Assembly: GCA_013002595.1 (NCBI GenBank)
Contig: JABDJG010000376.1
Span: forward strand, 1-13,853
Direction of reading: 5' to 3'
DNA: 13,853 nt
Source: Hyphomicrobiales bacterium
Lineage (GTDB): Bacteria > Pseudomonadota > Alphaproteobacteria > Rhizobiales > Aestuariivirgaceae
In this document: positions 11,214-13,853 of the stretch, in pieces
How the letters are laid out: each line of letters begins with the position of its first letter
Position numbering within the stretch: position 1 is the stretch's first letter
Position numbers and translations under genes: made by a program
Notes under the pieces: model-generated
Databases searched by the model: none
What the model saw: the letters and a program-made list of their open reading frames with translations, nothing else
What the model was told of the DNA's origin: nothing

Positions 11214-13853
11214 CTACCCGTAAGGACCCTGCAGGCCCAGTTTGTCCATCAACATGGCATACCTGTTCGATGCCTTGACCAGTTTTGCACCATAGCCTTC
11301 GATCAGCTCGGCGCGCCGGTCCGGGTCCTCCATGACCTGCAAACCACCCCAGATCGCGGCAATCTGTTCGGCCAGGTCGCGCAACTCGCCGGCGCAGGCG
11401 TCATCGGACATGGCTGCGCTGAGATTATTGCGGGTTGCCTTGCCGACGCCGTTCACCGTCTTGGCGCCGGCATCGCTGTAGCCCTTGGGCAGGTCGCCTT
11501 TGAGGTTCATGATTGACTTGTACTGGATAGCATCGAAAATCTGGTCGACCGCCTGTTTGGCGCCCTCGACGCGCGACAGGTGTTCGGTATCGGCCGCCGC
11601 ATGTGGCAGCAATTCCATCTTGCCGCAATGATTCTTCTCAACCGCCAGATAGGGCACCATCGGTCCGGACAATTCGTCCGTGTCGGCGCTCTTGAAGATA
11701 TCCGCATCGATGCAGGCATAGGCAACCTTGCCGGTCGTCAATGCACTGTCCAGCGCATCAGCATCGATCACTTCGCCACGGTCGTAATTGATGACGATCG
11801 CACCGTCATTGAGCTGATCAAGTACCGAGGCATCGACCAGATTGGCATTGGCGAATTTGCCAGTTTCGGCGTCAAGCGCACCGAGTCCGGTGTGCGGGCT
11901 GATGAAATCAGCGCCCCTCGCAGCTTCTTGCGGTGTGGCGGCATACTCAAAGCCTTCCGACAGGATCCAGTCCTGGTGCCGCTCACGGGCATAGATCACC
12001 ACATCCATGCCGAACGCCCTGGCAATCTTGCCGACCTCGCGGCCGATGTTGCCATAGCCGATCACTGCCAGGCGCTTGCCCTCCAGCTTTTCGGTCGGGA
12101 ATTCGCACAGGTTCTTGCCGGTGTCGAAATCACAGGCAACGACCCGGTCGTGCAGGACATCGCACGGCAGGTCCGGAGCAACCTTGAGCAGCGCCTTGAA
12201 CACCATCTGCGCGGTTGCCCGGCTGTTGAAGCTGGGCGTGTTCATCAGCGGTGCCACGCCGCCAATGCCGTTGCCGCCGCCCCAGGAGGCAGAACCCATA
12301 TTGCCGGTGCCGGCGCCGATCCGCACGCCGCCTTCGTTGAAAACGGACTTTTCCGGCAGGAAGGTCGCCGCAACGATAACCGCATCATACTGGCCTTTGT
12401 TGGTTTGCGGCAGCAGCTCTTCGGTGCGGCTGAGGTCAGGCTGATAGAAGAAGTGCAGCTTGCCCTTGGCGAGACTTGCTTCATCCTCAATCGGCCCTTC
12501 ATGGAAGACGCCGCCTTTGGCTTCGATATGAGCCCGCACTTCGCTGTGATCCGGGTTGCCATTTGCATCGAATTTGAGCCCGACAAGGTCGGCGACCATG
12601 ATCTTGTAAGCCCGGTCGGGATCATCCTTGCGCTCGCGGCCAGAACCTGAAGCGGCCGCGGCAAAGGTTTCGCCTTCCTTGGCCAGCTCTTCTTCGAGGA
12701 CGACGATCTTGGCACGGCGATAGGCGTATTCGATGTTGTTGAGGAGGGCGGTGATGTCTTCAACCGGCCGGATACCACCGATCCAGGCACGGTAGTCGCC
12801 CGGTGTGCCGGGGAATGCGTTGACATAACGGGCAACATCCAGTCCTGGCTCATGTTCGCCGTTCGGGTGGGTCACGCCCTCATAGGCCAGCACCTGCTTT
12901 GAACGGGCAATGATCCGGTTGTGGATATCCGCGTCGGTAATCTCCGCATCATTTATCTTGAGCAGCGTCACCGCCGCGCCGCGCCGCCCGACATCGGCAA
13001 CACCGAGTTCAACCAGCGGATGGGCATCGACCCATTTGTTGATCGTTTCCCGGTTCAGCTTGGAGCGCTTGTTGAGCTCGGAAACCGATCCGATGCGCCG
13101 TTCAGACCGCAGCAACCCGAAGGTGGTCTCGGCAAAGGCCAGAGTTGAATAGGTGTTGATGATCCCGCCGAGCATCTTGTCGGCCTCGGGATCGTAGATC
13201 GGCCCGAGATTGACGGTCTTTTCGCCCGACAGCGGCTTTTTGGGATCGACCGGCACGACGATCTTCAGCTGCCGGGCAATCGCCCAGGCCGGATCCTTCT
13301 GATTGTCCTCGATCAGCTGCAGCGCCTGAGGTGTGAAAGAGGCCGTGTAATAGCCTGAAATGCCGCCGATCGCCTTCTGGAACGGCATGAACAGACAGCA
13401 TTTGTCCATCACCTGGCGCACGGTCTGTGCCTTCCAGGGCATCGCGCCCAGCATGGACGTGGCATCGATCACGGCGTGATGCTCAGCCGGGTTCATGCCG
13501 ATCCAGGCAAGCAGATTGGAGATATCGTCTTCGGTATATGTCGTTGCCCCGGTCGTTTCATGGCCGACACCGACAAACACCTTGATATTCATTGCCGCCA
13601 GTTCATCGGCCGACGGGATCGTGCCTTCGGCATCGGTGAAGTGGATACGCTTTTCATCGCCCTTGGCGGCATAGCGCTGCAGTTCAATCAGCTGTGCTCC
13701 CCAGGACTGGCGGAAGAACCCGCCGGCATTGGCGGCCTCTGTTTCGGGGGCAGGGGTGTCAACGAACAGATGCTGCGTGGGATCATTGGCGTTCATCATG
13801 TGAACCAGGCACACGGTGAAGCCCGAGTGCCCGCCGCCAAGGCCGACGGCCAT
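11214..13853 (-). CDS. SerC-like aminotransferase fused to SerA-like dehydrogenase (5' end probably outside window)
   Basis: This is one open frame of 879 codons. Residues 1 to about 385 resemble SerC-type class-V aminotransferases: a glycine-rich GLGGGHSGF segment (4-12), VGVGHETTGATTY (95-106), PLP-pyridine Asp D130 (VIDATSMLGA), Schiff-base lysine K160 (PFQKAIGG), and a C-terminal PGDYRAWIGGIRPVEDITALL segment (351-371). An Ala/Gly/Ser and charged linker follows near 386-412. Residues 415 to about 780 are a D-2-hydroxyacid dehydrogenase: NTPSFNSRA (538-546), Rossmann GYGNIG (599-604), SPHTGLG (652-658), catalytic R692 in NYDRGEVID, and H751 in LLPHAAADT. There is no ACT domain; a helical tail (781-879) is unassigned. 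The first Met coincides with the window edge, and comparison with SerC suggests about 70 residues are missing. Together the domains could catalyse 3-phosphoglycerate oxidation and transamination to phosphoserine. PdxB/SerC-type or glyoxylate/hydroxypyruvate chemistry remain possible. Confidence 0.85.
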   Translation of the reverse strand: MAVGLGGGHSGFTVCLVHMMNANDPTQHLFVDTPAPETEAANAGGFFRQSWGAQLIELQRYAAKGDEKRIHFTDAEGTIPSADELAAMNIKVFVGVGHETTGATTYTEDDISNLLAWIGMNPAEHHAVIDATSMLGAMPWKAQTVRQVMDKCCLFMPFQKAIGGISGYYTASFTPQALQLIEDNQKDPAWAIARQLKIVVPVDPKKPLSGEKTVNLGPIYDPEADKMLGGIINTYSTLAFAETTFGLLRSERRIGSVSELNKRSKLNRETINKWVDAHPLVELGVADVGRRGAAVTLLKINDAEITDADIHNRIIARSKQVLAYEGVTHPNGEHEPGLDVARYVNAFPGTPGDYRAWIGGIRPVEDITALLNNIEYAYRRAKIVVLEEELAKEGETFAAAASGSGRERKDDPDRAYKIMVADLVGLKFDANGNPDHSEVRAHIEAKGGVFHEGPIEDEASLAKGKLHFFYQPDLSRTEELLPQTNKGQYDAVIVAATFLPEKSVFNEGGVRIGAGTGNMGSASWGGGNGIGGVAPLMNTPSFNSRATAQMVFKALLKVAPDLPCDVLHDRVVACDFDTGKNLCEFPTEKLEGKRLAVIGYGNIGREVGKIARAFGMDVVIYARERHQDWILSEGFEYAATPQEAARGADFISPHTGLGALDAETGKFANANLVDASVLDQLNDGAIVINYDRGEVIDADALDSALTTGKVAYACIDADIFKSADTDELSGPMVPYLAVEKNHCGKMELLPHAAADTEHLSRVEGAKQAVDQIFDAIQYKSIMNLKGDLPKGYSDAGAKTVNGVGKATRNNLSAAMSDDACAGELRDLAEQIAAIWGGLQVMEDPDRRAELIEGYGAKLVKASNRYAMLMDKLGLQGPYG

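Noticed and set aside
11580..12650. A 356-codon plus-strand frame opposite the dehydrogenase half
   Set aside because: It is antisense to a clear Rossmann dehydrogenase and shows no coherent domain.

Overview
The window looks like chromosomal DNA of an alphaproteobacterium. It is GC-rich and begins with the C-terminus of a Shemin-type 5-aminolevulinate synthase (hemA). It then carries glyA-nrdR-ribD-ribE-ribH-nusB, a gene order I know from alphaproteobacteria. I cannot fix the order or genus from the sequence alone. I see no rRNA, tRNA, CRISPR array, insertion sequence or phage gene.

Layout. Bases 1-377 (+): hemA, cut at its 5' end. Bases 575-5056 (+): a housekeeping block of glyA (serine/glycine/one-carbon), nrdR (ribonucleotide reductase repressor), ribD and ribE joined in one reading frame, ribH and nusB. 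RibD, RibE and RibH are the pyrimidine deaminase/reductase, riboflavin synthase and lumazine synthase steps of riboflavin synthesis; the GTP cyclohydrolase II and DHBP synthase steps are not here. Bases 5277-6434 (+): a patatin-like phospholipase with a lipoprotein signal. Bases 6437-9208 (-): a compact four-gene operon, read from 9208 downwards, of a CDP-alcohol phosphatidyltransferase (YnbA-like), a CdsA-like phosphatidate cytidylyltransferase, a PlsC-type acyltransferase and a small polytopic membrane protein. It looks like a dedicated phospholipid-making or remodelling cassette parallel to the housekeeping set. Bases 9328-10266 (-): an aldo/keto reductase with a Tat-type signal, divergent from a secreted formylglycine-generating-enzyme-fold protein at 10349-11170 (+). 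Bases 11214-13853 (-): one long open frame reaching the window edge. Its N-terminal half is a SerC-like class-V aminotransferase and its C-terminal half a SerA-like D-2-hydroxyacid dehydrogenase.

The two most unusual items are the aminotransferase-dehydrogenase fusion (two consecutive steps of phosphorylated serine synthesis, or of an analogous pathway, in one chain) and the in-frame RibD-RibE fusion, which keeps an internal ribosome-binding site and ATG. Also worth attention are the phosphatidyltransferase with Asn at the third Asp of its motif, and the FGE-fold protein lacking one of the two catalytic cysteines of true formylglycine-generating enzymes. No stretch longer than about 220 bases is without a gene; the gaps are described below where they contain something.
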